From: Amyelois transitella
Lineage: Eukaryota; Arthropoda; Insecta; Lepidoptera; Pyralidae
Assembly (NCBI RefSeq): GCF_032362555.1
Contig: NC_083533.1
Coordinates: 3,353,001 to 3,417,000 of the forward strand
Length of the DNA: 64,000 bases
Direction of reading: 5' to 3'
The first letter of the stretch is position 1. Each line of letters starts with the position of its first letter. A program made the translations under genes and the position numbers. Below, in pieces: positions 1-12,300 of this stretch. The notes below the pieces were generated by a model. The model did not search any database and was not told where the DNA came from. It saw only the letters and a list, made by a program, of their open reading frames with translations.

Positions 1-344
1 ATATGTATCTGTAATTTTTTTTTAATCTCAATTTTATTTGGATTCACTGCTTCACAGCAATGCGTGTTTGTATAAAACCTGATATGTGCGTGTGCGTACA
101 ATTTTCACTTGTCAAAAGACAGAAGACTATCAAAAAGATACAATGTACAAGATCACGATTTTCTGATACAGGCATACTTTGCTAAATAGAAAATCCTATC
201 AATGTATAGTGTACACTTTGTAGTTAAAGAAATAAATGCATTTTCATTTTTTCATTTTCAATGTAGGTAGGTACTGACATTGGGAAAAATCTTTCAATTT
301 AATTTCTATTTATAAATAAAGCAGGTATTAAACATATTACGAAC

Positions 345-524
345 GTATCTTGAACGAATTAAGGACGTCCTGGCAAAGGGTCAGGTCAGGAGTACCCGAA
401 ACCGAGCTTGCACGAAGAGAGTTATGAATGTGGATGAAGCGAAGGAAGTATGCAGAGATCGTGGCAAGTGGAAAGATATAGTATCTACCTATCCTTCAGG
501 GAAAAAGGTGTGATTTTATGTATG
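345..524 (+). mobile_element. RTE-like LINE, 3' end fragment
   Basis: Encodes the decayed C-terminus (KDVLAKGQ, then [10 protein letters not shown]) and ends GTGATTTTATGTATGTAT. The coding frame is broken. Confidence 0.75.
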
Positions 525-2751
525 TATTACAAATGTGACATGTTTCGACACGTAAAAAAACGAGATAAAATAAAGGTGCCTTCACGTGCGCGTTTAATAC
601 CTGTATTATTTTTAAATAGATTAACGCGAAATTTTTAAAATAAGCTATATTTATTTCTATTCTCTCTGTTATCAGTCATTATTCGTAAAAAAAACAGCTT
701 TATTGAGCTAATTACTTTGAAACTTAGTAGGCAAGTTGTCATAATTTTTGGCCTCACAGAACACGGTGAAATCTTTGCGTTTAAGTCTTCTTTTACCACC
801 AGTAATATTGTTTGATTCGAAGCCTCCTTCGTCCCCACAAGGCAATACGCGTGACAAATTGCCAAAAAAATTATATTACAAGTGAGAAACAAATTAGACT
901 GGACTTAATTTTTAAACACTGAGTCTTATATAGAACAATCACAACATATAACTTACAACTATGGCCACTTTTTTTTTTAATTGGGAGTGATTTGATTTAA
1001 TTTGGTAACGACCCATAAATATATGGAGTCACCAATTTAATATTACTTAAAATATTTTTTTAGATAAGTATAAGATGTAAATTGAGATTCCTGAAATACA
1101 TTAATACAATTTTGAGATTCTTCAAATAGTTATTTTTTATAACTATATTTTATAACCAATGTGGTATAAAATTAATTGTAGGTACATATTAAGTCACATT
1201 ACATTGTTAAACATTGGTTCTGAAAATTATTTAATTTTAAAAGTTTTTTTCTTTAATACATGTTATAGTTTATTTCCGAAGCAGTAAAGAATATTTTGCA
1301 GTTATGATGAAAAATATAATTACAAAATACACAAACATACGCTTAAGCGCTATCTACAAAAGAATACAGGTTTTTCGCAAATTCCACGGCAGCTATAGTT
1401 TTTACCGCATTGAAAGGTACCCTATATCCTTCTCCAGACTCTTAATTATACATATATAAATTAAGAATAAGAAATTAAGGAGATTAATTCAATAGATAAC
1501 TCGTTAAGTGGTAACAAACATACAAACAATATATCGCATTATTACGTACCTCTTCTTAGTGCGACGCACACCCCAAAATTTTGGAAAGACAGATAATGCA
1601 CATTGCACATTCATAAGTTAAACAATAAGACATTTCGAATCTATAGACCAAATCGTGTAAGGAATTTAAATGTAAATATTGAAATTAAATGATTACTAAG
1701 ATTGTCTGTGTACGAGATATTATACAGGTCAATGCCCTTTTTGGCCGACTTCGAAAAATAAAGTGGTTCTCAATTCGTCCTAATGTTTTTTCTTTGTCAC
1801 CATAGAAATAAACTATAACAAGTATGCTTTGTAAAAGTACAATATTTTCCTATCAAATTTCACTAAAATTGTATAATTTGTGGCATTTTTGTCGTCAACT
1901 TACATAATACACGCTTACAATAATAATAAAAAATGTCACTACAAAAATAATAATTTGGTAAAAATTGATTGAGATATCATTCTTAATAAAATTAGTTACA
2001 ATACAATTGATACAATTATTGCTTAAATTTTTTAAAGTCGAGAATGGACGCGCCCTAACGTAATTTATTTTCTTGGCTTTTGTTTTGTCCAGGAAACGTC
2101 CTAAGGAAGGTACCCAGGGCCGCCTACGAAAAGGCAAGATAGCAATCGGAACAATGTTAAACAATAGAAATGGCATATTGTTCCTGAAATTAACAGCGTT
2201 TGTAAGCGTCATCGACATGTAGATATCGATCCCAAAATTGAGATAAACGTTAAGGCGTCACTAACTACTATCAGTTGCTACGTCACATTCACAAGTAATT
2301 GCCGCTTCTATAGGCTTGTATTATTCCGAAATCTATCTAAGATGATTTATGTGTAAGATTTTACTTCTGAAAATCCGTCAACTCATATCAACGCCCCACG
2401 TAGAATTTTTATTTTATTATTATTTTTTATTTGAATTCGTATTTTAATTTTATGTAGATCATCTATTCCGTATTATATAATATCTTTTTGATTCGTGATA
2501 CAAATTAGGACACATTCTTTGTAAGCTGCCAAAGGGTTGAACAAAAAGGTGTGAAGGCGCGTCCCGTTAATGAAATACATAATAATATAATATATACGTG
2601 AACAATAAGATATGTGCTTGATGAGTACTCGCCGTGTTAGGGTACCCATACACGAGAGGGTCCGGTCTTAAACCACTGTAATTAATGTCTGGTATTGGCG
2701 ATTCTGAAAATAAACGTGACACTTTAAAATATTTTGTGTTATCTTAATTTC
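525..2751. other. AT-rich intergenic DNA
   Basis: No gene recognised. A Helitron-like remnant lies at 1338-1530. The 107-codon frame at 1895-2218 (minus) has no recognisable motif and low-complexity ends. Confidence 0.5.
1338..1530 (-). mobile_element. Helitron-like remnant
   Basis: Shares GCGCxAxCTACAAAAGAATA, a Tyr-rich CTTCTCCAGACTCTTAATTA segment and a terminal ACAAACAAA with the units at 10493-10735 and 18128-18915. Confidence 0.6.
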
Positions 2752-3102
2752 ACATACATATCACTACAATCACGTCTATATCCCTTGCGGGGTTGACAAA
2801 GCCAAACAGTCTTGAAAATACTGATGGGCCACGTTCAGCTGTTTGGCTAAATGATAGATTTGAGATTCATATAAAGTGACAGGTTGCTAGCTCATCACCT
2901 ATAAGAAGAATCCCAAGTTTATAATCTCTTAGTCGCCTTATTTCGGATAGATTTGAGATAAAGGGAAAGATTGATTACCCATCACCTATAAGAAGAATCC
3001 CAAGTTTATAAGCCCCTTAGTCGCCTTTTAGGACATCCACGGGAAACAGATGGAGTGGTCCTAATCTTTTTTTTTATATTACCACCGAGAACCACACGGC
3101 CT
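2752..3102 (-). mobile_element. Hairpin SINE, near full length with internal duplication
   Basis: Reads AATCACGTCTATATCCC to GAACCACACGGCC. The segment ending AAGAATCCCAAGTTTATAA occurs twice (near 2900 and 2980). Confidence 0.8.
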
Positions 3103-3165
3103 AGAAAAAAAACTCACAAATAAAAAAACATGCATTAAAAAAAAAACAAAAAAAAATATACCTAT

Positions 3166-3320
3166 CTATATATATATACACACACACACATACCTCCTAA
3201 CAGCGTACGCGGTATACACAACCAAAAGCGTAGTCACGGCGCTAACAGATGGCGCTAGTGTCGCGGCGCCGCCATAGCGCGCCTGGTCGCAGGCGGGCGG
3301 GCAAACGGGAACTATGGTTT
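3166..3320 (-). CDS. Lac: Lac exon 9 (CPPAC motif and GPI signal)
   Basis: Acceptor CTCGCCTAG before 3320; the first two bases complete a Glu codon so exon 8 runs into ETIVPVCPPACDQARYGG, then a hydrophobic stretch (VSAVTTLLVVYTAYAV). The last residues, after RR, are encoded by a (GT)n(AT)n tract and end at TAG 3168-3166. A good donor, AGGAG/GTATGT, lies just before that tract, so the true end could be a further exon that I cannot identify. Confidence 0.78.
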
Positions 3321-6300
3321 CTAGGCGAGTAATAAATAAAAATAAAAATAAAAAATAAAGCATGCTTCATGCCGAAAATTCGGAGTACCTACTAAGATAA
3401 AATCATTTAATAAATTTTGGCAAAAAAAATATTTGTTTAACATACATACATATGGTCACGTCTATACGTCCCTTGCGGGGTAGACAGAGCCAACAGTCTT
3501 GAAAAGACTGAATGGCCACGTTCAGCTATTATTGGCTTAATGATATAATTGAGATTCTAATAGTTACAGGTTGCTAGCCCATCGCCTAAAAAAGAATACC
3601 AAAGTAAGCCTATCCCTTAGTCGCCTTTTACGACATCCATGGGAAAGAGATGGAGTGTTTAATTTTGTTTAAACTTTCTCAAATGCATTTTTAAGGCCTT
3701 TCTCCCCACTTCACATAAGAGTGCCGAGTTCGATCCTCGGTCAGGCCGTAATGCAAAAGGAACTGTTTTTGATTGACCTGGGTCTTGGATGCTTATTAAG
3801 TAGGTATAAGTTGAGTTAGTATCCCGTGTCACAAGTCTTAAACTTACTTTGGGGCTATATATTTAGAATTTGTGTGATTTCTCCCGTGTATATACTATAA
3901 AAAAAACTATGTAATGTCTTATTTTTTCGGGACAAATTACTCAGATTGAGTCAACCGCCTCGAAGTTAGTTCGAGACACGTGTTATGTATGTCATTAAAT
4001 TTAATTGTTTCTAGGCGGGTAATTATAACAAAATCAAGCATGCTACATGCCAAAAATTGGAGTTCTAGAATAATCTTAGTTCAATTATAATGATAGACTT
4101 AAAACATGAGGGCAAAATTAAAATAAAAAGGACCTAACATTTATAAGCCATTTTTTAAGATTTTACATCTTACAAAATGGCTTATAAATGCATCCATTCA
4201 AAAATGGATCTTAATACGAATAGCAATAAAACACACTATGTCACTCAAATATAAAACATTGTCATAGGATTGTGCACTTTATTGTAAAACAATAAGATCC
4301 ATTTGCGAACGGACGGACAAAATTATCAGCGAGTCCATAGAATTATTAATAATTTATTATGCTGCAGTGTAGTTTGTTCCGCCGCATCTTCTACACATGC
4401 GCTTTGGAAGCGCATTTAAGTGATATGACGTCAATAAGTGGTACTTTGTATCACATTTTGAAAATAAATCTTTTCTATTCTATTCTATAAATTCAATTTG
4501 CTTAAATTATTGAGGTCTGCGTTACACGATTATGCTAGAAATCCACAAATAACACAACAATTACAAGATCAATCTGTCGCCGATACGGCATACCTACGCA
4601 ATGGCAACACTACAAAAATTAAAAAAAAAATACGCAAGACTACTACAAATTTGTAACATTACGATAACGCTGGCCGGAAAAAAAAAGAAATAATGACACA
4701 AAATGGTCGATGAGCATTATTTGGTCATGCTTCAATATGGATTTAAATGTGGATCCCGGGTTCGTCTAAAGAAAGACTCCATTGAGACGAGCCCGGGGTG
4801 CGCCCTTTGACCATGGACCCTGGATTGTGTGAGTCAGGTTTTTACACGAAGCGACTCCCGTCTGACCTCCACAACCTGGTCCCCTGGGCATCTAGTTGTT
4901 ACATTCACGTTGTAATCAAAATGTTTAAATGTTTTGTGTCTGTTTGTCTTTCACGTCGAAAACACTGAACCGATTTTCATGAAATTTTTCATACACATAT
5001 TGTCTAGTCGGGGTACTTATTTTTCAAATTCAAATTAACTTATTCCTTTAAAATATGTGTATTCAAGAATAGTCAGTAAATATAATTGACAAACATACAT
5101 ACATATAGTAACATTCGAATCGAGATTCAAATAGTGACAGGTTGCTAGCCCATCGCCTACAAGAGGAACCTTAAATCCATAGACCTATCCCTTAGTCGCT
5201 TTTAACGACCATCCATGGCAAAGATATGGTGTAGTTCAATTCTACAGTGCCGGTAACCACACGACAGTTTCACACATACTCAATATACTGAGGCGTTGGA
5301 TATCACATTCAAGTCAAATATTTATATACTAACTGTCCCAGCAAACGTTGTTTTGCCATATAAATAATTTTTAAGTTATTTCTAGTTAAAAAAAAAATTG
5401 TTAAGAATGGGCAACCTTTACCACTAAGCGATATGAAAAATAGGTGATGGCCGACTCTCTACTCGATATGCTCACAAAATTTCATGAGAATCGGTCAAAC
5501 CGTTTCGGTAGAATACGCTAACGAACATTGTGACACGAGAATTTTATGCATAATTTTTTTTTACACAGACTTTACACTTCAACGAAGCCAACAAACTTTT
5601 TACAACTCGGATTTGAAAATTTTCATTTCATTTCATTTATTTCTGAACAATGTAGGTACATTGTATTGAAATGTTACATTAATAATTTTGACGGCCTCTG
5701 CGGCGCAGTGGTAATACGCTTGTCTGTGACATCGGAGGTCCCGGGTTCGAATCCCGGCCAGGGCATGATGAGAAAAGAACTTTTTCTGATTGGCCTGGGT
5801 CTTGGATGTTTATCTATATTAAGTATTTATTATAAAATATAGTATCGTTGAGTTAGTATCTCGTAACACAAGTCTCAAAGAACTTACTTCGAGGCTAACA
5901 CAATCTGTGTAATTTTATAATTAAAAAAAAACACTAATATTTTCATAAACTCACCGAACAAATGCACTTGACCCTCGTCTGAGCCCAACTTGTTCTGCGC
6001 CTTGCAAGTGAACGTTCCGTATTGCTTCTTTTCAATGGTGAGAACTCTTATCGTGGTGTCTGTGAACTCATCAGCTGTCGCGAAGTGAGATATCCTGGTA
6101 ATTTATATATTATTATTATTATCTTGATCAAATTAAGGACGTCCTGGTAAAGGGTCAGGTCAAGAGTACCCGAAACCGCCGAGCTTGCATGAAGAGAGTT
6201 ATGAATGTGGATGAAGCGAAGGAAGTGTGCAGAGATCGTGGCAAATGGAAAGAGGTAGTCTCTGCCTAACGCTCCGGGAAAGAGACTTGATTTTATGTAG

Positions 6301-9300
6301 GTATGTATGTATGTATTATTATATATTATATACTTTAAACACACTAGCAGCTCATTAAGCTGATTCGTGTCAATTATGTATGAAAAATGAAATTTTACAA
6401 ATTTCCAAGCTTGTGAGAAACACGTTTATTTTATGTAAGTACCTACATGATTCACTATTTCATTCATAAAATCACGTCTATATCCCTTGCGGGGTAGACA
6501 GAGCCAACAGTCTTGAGAGACTTATAGGCCACGTTCAGCTGTTTGGCTTAATGATAGAATTGAGATTCGAATAGTGACAGGTTTATAGCCCATCACCTAT
6601 AAGAGGAATCCCATGTTTAACAACAGCCTATCCTAGGCTAGCAACCTGTCTCAATTTGAATCTCAATTCCATAATAAAGCCATACAGCTGACCTTTCAGT
6701 CTTTTCTAGACTGTCGCTCTGTCTATCCCGCAAGGGATTCAAAAGAAGAGTCTTAAATTTATAAGTTTATCCTTTACTCGCCTTTCACGACATCCACGGG
6801 AAAGGGAAGAAGTTGTCCTATACTTTTTATTACCATTAAAATTAAAATATACAAGTGTTTCATACCTGTAAGGGATAGGCTTACAAACTTAGGGGTTCTT
6901 TTTTAGGCGATGGGCTAGCAACCTGTCACTATTTGAATCTCAATTCTATCATTGAGCCAAGCAGCTGAACGTGGCCGATCAATGTTTTCAATACTGTCTT
7001 GCTCGTGTCTACCCCGCTGATGTCGTAAAAGGCGACTAATGTATAGAGGTTTATAAAATTGCGATCCTTTTTTTTAAGGCGATGGGCTAGCAACCTGTCA
7101 CTATTTGATTGATTTGATTCTATCAGTCTTTTCTGGACTATTGGCTCTCGTAAGGGACGTGACCGTATGTATGTATGTATGTGAGTGTTTCATACCTGTA
7201 ATGCTGGTTATTGGAAAGTTCAAACTCGTCCTTCAGCCAAGTGATGGCCGGCGGCGGGTAAGCCTCCACGTGGCACTCCAGGTCCATGTCATATTGCAGG
7301 GCCTGTGAACACCACAGAATAATATATAAACATACATACATACATATAATCACGTGCCGTGTGGTTCCCGGCACCAATACAAAAAAGAATAGGACCACTC
7401 CATATCTTTCCCGTGGATGTTGTAAAAGGCGACTAAGGGATAGGCCTGTCCCAATCTCGGCCTAGGCACAGTCACCACAGGCGCGAACTCTACTTCCAAA
7501 TTGATATTCCTCCTTGCACATTTCCAGACTTATTCTTCAGATAATAAAAGCCTATGAGAGGAAGCGAGAGAGGAAGAAAAGAGAGGCGAGAGAAGAAAGT
7601 GAGAAAAGAGATAATCATAGAGTAGGGAAGAAAACTGAAAGAGAAATGTAGGCAACCTTCTTGGTATACGACATAGCAACGGTTGCCATGATGTAGTTTA
7701 TAAGAGATATGTCAAAAAAATATTTTTTATTTGTCAAATGGATATTCATATTAATTTTATGTTGAATAATATAGCGATTTTATATCTGATTATTTTTCTC
7801 CTCTTTTCTCCTTCTATCTTCTGTGGGAATTAAATAACTTTTATGACTATAGTTTCCTACAAGAAATAACTAAACTGAGAGATATAAGAGTCATACCTGT
7901 CCCAATCTCCGCCTAGGTACAGTCACCACCGGCGCGAACTCCACTTCCAAATTGATATACCTCCTTGCACCTTTCCCGACTTATTCTTCAGATAATAAAA
8001 GCCTATGCGAGGAAGCGAGAGAGGTAGAAAAGAGAGGCGAGAGGAGAAAGTGAGAAAAGAGATAATCAGAGTCGAAAACTGTAAGAGAAATAACTAAACT
8101 GAGAGAGATAGAGTCATACCTGTCCCAATCTCGGCCTAGGTACAGTCACCACCGGCGCGAACTCCACTTCCAAATTGATATTCCTCCTTGCACCTTTCCT
8201 AGACTTATTCTTCAGATAATAAAAGCCTATGAGAGGAAGCGAGGGAGGTAGAAAAGAGAGGCGAGAGGAGATACGAGTAAGTAAGTGAGAAAAGAGATAA
8301 TCATAGAGTCGAAAACTGAAAGAGAAATAACAAAACTGAGAGAGATAGAGTCATACCTGTCCCAATCTCGGCCTGGGTACAGTCACCACCGGCGCGAACT
8401 CCACTTCCAAATTGATATTCCTCCTTGCACCTTTGCCGACTCCATTTTCCGCCACGCAGTAGTACGTGCCGCGGTCTTCCTTGCGTATGTTCGCGATTTT
8501 CAGCACGTTACCGCTGGAGAATCAATCAATCAGTCAGTTAATTCTTAACGAACCATGATACACAAACAGCCGTGTGGTTGCCGGCACTAATAGAAATAAA
8601 AATAGGACTACTCCATCTCTTTCCCATGGATGTCGTAAAAGGCGACTGAGGGATTGGCTCATAATCTTGGGATTCTCCTTTTAGGCGATGGGCAAGCAAC
8701 CTGTCACTATTTGAATCTCAATTCGATCATTGAGCCAAACAGCTGAAAGCAACTCACCGCACTTTGCAAAAGTTATTTTTCTACATACATATAATCACGT
8801 CTATATCCCTTGCGTGGTAGACAGAGCCAACAGTCTCGAAAAGGCTATGTTCAGCTATTTGGCTTTAAGATAGAATTGAAATTCAAATAGTGACAGGTTG
8901 CTAGCCCATCGCCTAAAAGAAGAATCCCAAGTTTATAAGCCTACCCTTCAGTCGCCTTTTACGACATCCACGGGAGCGAGATGGGAGTAATCCTATTCTT
9001 TTTCTATTGATGCCGGGAACCACAAGGCTATTTTTCATATTATTTTTATTTAAAATGCAATAATAATTACTTGTAAATGGATCCTCCGGTTGGCAAAATG
9101 GCGTTGTTCTCACGACGCCAGTATATCTTCGGAGGCGGGAATCCACCGGCATAGCAGTTCATCTGAGCGCCTAAAACAAACCAAAAATAAAAAACTATAT
9201 TTCTTCTACTCTGACAAATCATTTTTTTGACAAGACCAGTTTATTTAGCTACCGATTTGGCCATGTTATAAACGTTTAACTATACGTACACCAAATTTCA

Positions 9301-12300
9301 TCCGAATCGGTGCAGCGGTTAAGCTGTGAAAGCGGAACAAAGAGACAGACAGACTTTCGCATCTAAGGATAATTGAACCTGGGTGAGGCATGGGAACCTA
9401 CGCCTATTCAATTAACCCTAGAAAGGTCACAGTAGTATCAGGATCAGTCAGGATGGTCAAATAGAAGTCGCTTTATGACCTCACTCGTTACCCTGGATCG
9501 TTGACCCCCTTTATTTCCACTATATTGTGTGTATAGTGATACACTATAGTGGAAAGGACCACTCCATCTCTTTATCTTGAATGTCGTAGATGGCGACTAA
9601 GGGATAGGCGGATAAACTTGGGATCCTGCCTCCCCTGATTATAAGTATGTATGTTTGTATGTATTTTTAAGAGTATATCAATAAATGCCGTGTGGTTCCC
9701 GGCACTAATACAAAAAAAAATAGGACCACTCCATCTCTTTCCCATGGATGTCGTAAAAGGCGACTAAGGGATAGGCTCATAAACTTGGGATTCTTCTTTT
9801 AGGCGATGGACTAGCAACCTGTCACTATTTGAATCTCAACTATATATATATCATTAAGCCAAATAGCTGAACGTGGCCATTCGGTCTTTTCAAGACTGTA
9901 GGCTCTGTCTACCCCGCAAGGGATATGGACGTGACCATATGTATGTATGTATGTATATCAATAATTATATATCATATATAGAGAAGTATTTTTAGTGGGA
10001 GAAGGTAAGAATCATATACAACTCACTCTCCCCCTCGCTGGCGACGAGAGACCTGGTGGAGTTGTCGGATATGATGGGCGGCCGCCGCACCTGGAGTTCC
10101 ACCTCGGCCGTGATCTTGTTGGTCAAGGAGATCAGGACTTGGCACTGGTACCAGCCCGCGTCGTTCTCTTGGATATCTTTAATCTGCAATGGGTAAATTT
10201 ATATAGCCAAGGTCAGAAGTGTGGGTCCGTATTGGGTGATTTTAAGGTTGAGGAGGTCAGACGGGAGTCGTTGCCTTACTTACCCAATTATGTTCAAAAG
10301 AAATAAAACAATATTTATACTTTTTACTAACCACTAATGTAACTCCAAAATTTTATGGCGCATTCTTCAAAAACTATGAAGTTTCATACAAACTTGCAAC
10401 CCCTATTTCATCATTGGGAAAGAATTTTTAAAATTCCTTCCTTAGCAAACGTCTCCAAGTCATAATCTACCATCCTGCCATCTTGTATCTGCATTGATTC
10501 AAAATTAACTCCGCGCATTTAGCGCCACCTATGTAAGAGAGCACAGGTTTTTCACAAATCCCACGGGAACGATAGTTTTTTACAGAACGAAAGGTATCAT
10601 ATGTCCTTCCTTCTCCATACTCTGAACTATATATATGCGAAATGTCTAAAAGATTGGTTGTGTAGATAACGCGTGAAAAGAAAACAAACAAACAAACTTA
10701 CTTTCGCATTTATAATATTAGTTAGGATAAATGTACACAAAATTATATGCAGGAGCATTTTAATACAGTACTTTTAGTACAAAGGTGACCTTTATTATGA
10801 AGTTATAAAAAAAAGAGATAGAAATCTCTTCCAGTAGACCCATGAGAGGAGAGATGAATCTTTATTGTAACAATTACAATTTGTGAAGTACAAAAGGCGG
10901 AAACTTAAATATTACACTTACAGAGAGTGTATAAGTTGCGGTTGCATCGTCGAATCTTAGGGAGAAACGTGAATCCCTCAGGATGAGTCCAGCGTTCGAG
11001 GAGAGCGGGATCGATTCTGTGGTCTTCAGTCTGTCGTATTTTACCTGGAAAAAAAATATTGAAAAAAATAAAATAAAACCGACCTCAAGGAACATGTGCC
11101 GTGTTGTTCCCGGCATCAATAAAAAAAAAGGAATAGGACCACTCCGTCTCGTTCCTATGGATGTCGTAAAAGGCGACTAAGGGATAGGCTTATAAACTTG
11201 GGATTCTCCTTTTAGGCGATGGGCTAGCAACCCTATCCATCGGCCTATCAGTCTTTTCAAGGCTGTTGGTTCTGTCTACCCCGTAAGGGATAAAGACGTG
11301 ATCATGTATGTATGTATCAAGAAACACTAAAAAGCTGGAACTATTTGATAATTAACAATACGTCGTACTTTAGTCATTAGTGGGTTGGCACCTAACCAAC
11401 GTATGTATATCGATTTCTGGAGGAATTTTTGGGGGCCATTGGCGCCGTCTACCAAGTCACCGATTCTTCTGCACTGACGCTTTAGAAGCTGCAGTAAGCT
11501 TAGTATCAAGTAATTTATTCGACGTCAACCAAAGTTGTAAAACCAAAAGATATGACAATTATTAAGTGATATTAAAATGAGCCATAATAATAAATAAATA
11601 AAATATATATTTTTAATTTACCGTTGCTATTCTAACCTAGGCTCTGTCCACCCCGTTCGGGATCAAGACACATTGGAAACTTAATTTCTACTCTATCAAA
11701 CATGCCACTTGAACGGGACGCATCGATCATAATTAGTGTTAAGTACAAAATAAACATTGGTTCCCCTCCATTCTAATAAATGTCATTGTAATAATCATAA
11801 AATGTTTGCTCTCTTCAGCAAGTGTCACAATTACACACATATATATAATATAATCACGACTATATCCTTTGCCCTTATCTATACTAATATTAAGGTGAAA
11901 AGTTTGTTTGTTTGAACGCGCTCTTATCAGGAACTACTGGTTCGAATTGAAAAATAATTTTTGTGTTGAATAGACACAGCTAGCATGGCATAAAGTAAGT
12001 TATTGCAAGATTATACAAAATTTGCCGTAAAACTGCTTGGCAGAACAACATATTATTGAAATTGCCATTAAGTTTTCGTTTACATAAATAAATAAAAAAA
12101 ATCTCTTTATCTATTATCTCTCTCAGCTCCAGTCTATGGAGCTAAAGGTCATCATTACATTTGTATCATTGTTGAATTTGAGACAATCTATTTCTAAATA
12201 TAGAAAATGCGAAGGTGGTCTCTTTTTTAGAATAACCTTATTCTTATTCAGTTGTATCCTGACCTCCTGTACAGACAGTCAGTGAGGTAAGTCATTTTAA

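Noticed and set aside
1895..2218. 107-codon frame on the minus strand as a gene
   Set aside because: No recognisable domain; C-terminal half is low-complexity Ile/Val-rich sequence from AT-rich DNA; no partner exons found.
5690..5765. Functional tRNA gene
   Set aside because: The A and B boxes are good but the acceptor stem does not pair and the sequence continues into a SINE body that is repeated at 18632, 29478 and 32492.
8913..9152. 79-codon frame covering Lac exon 5 and the SINE
   Set aside because: It reads exon 5 in the wrong frame; the correct frame gives AQMNCYAGGFPPPKIYWRR.
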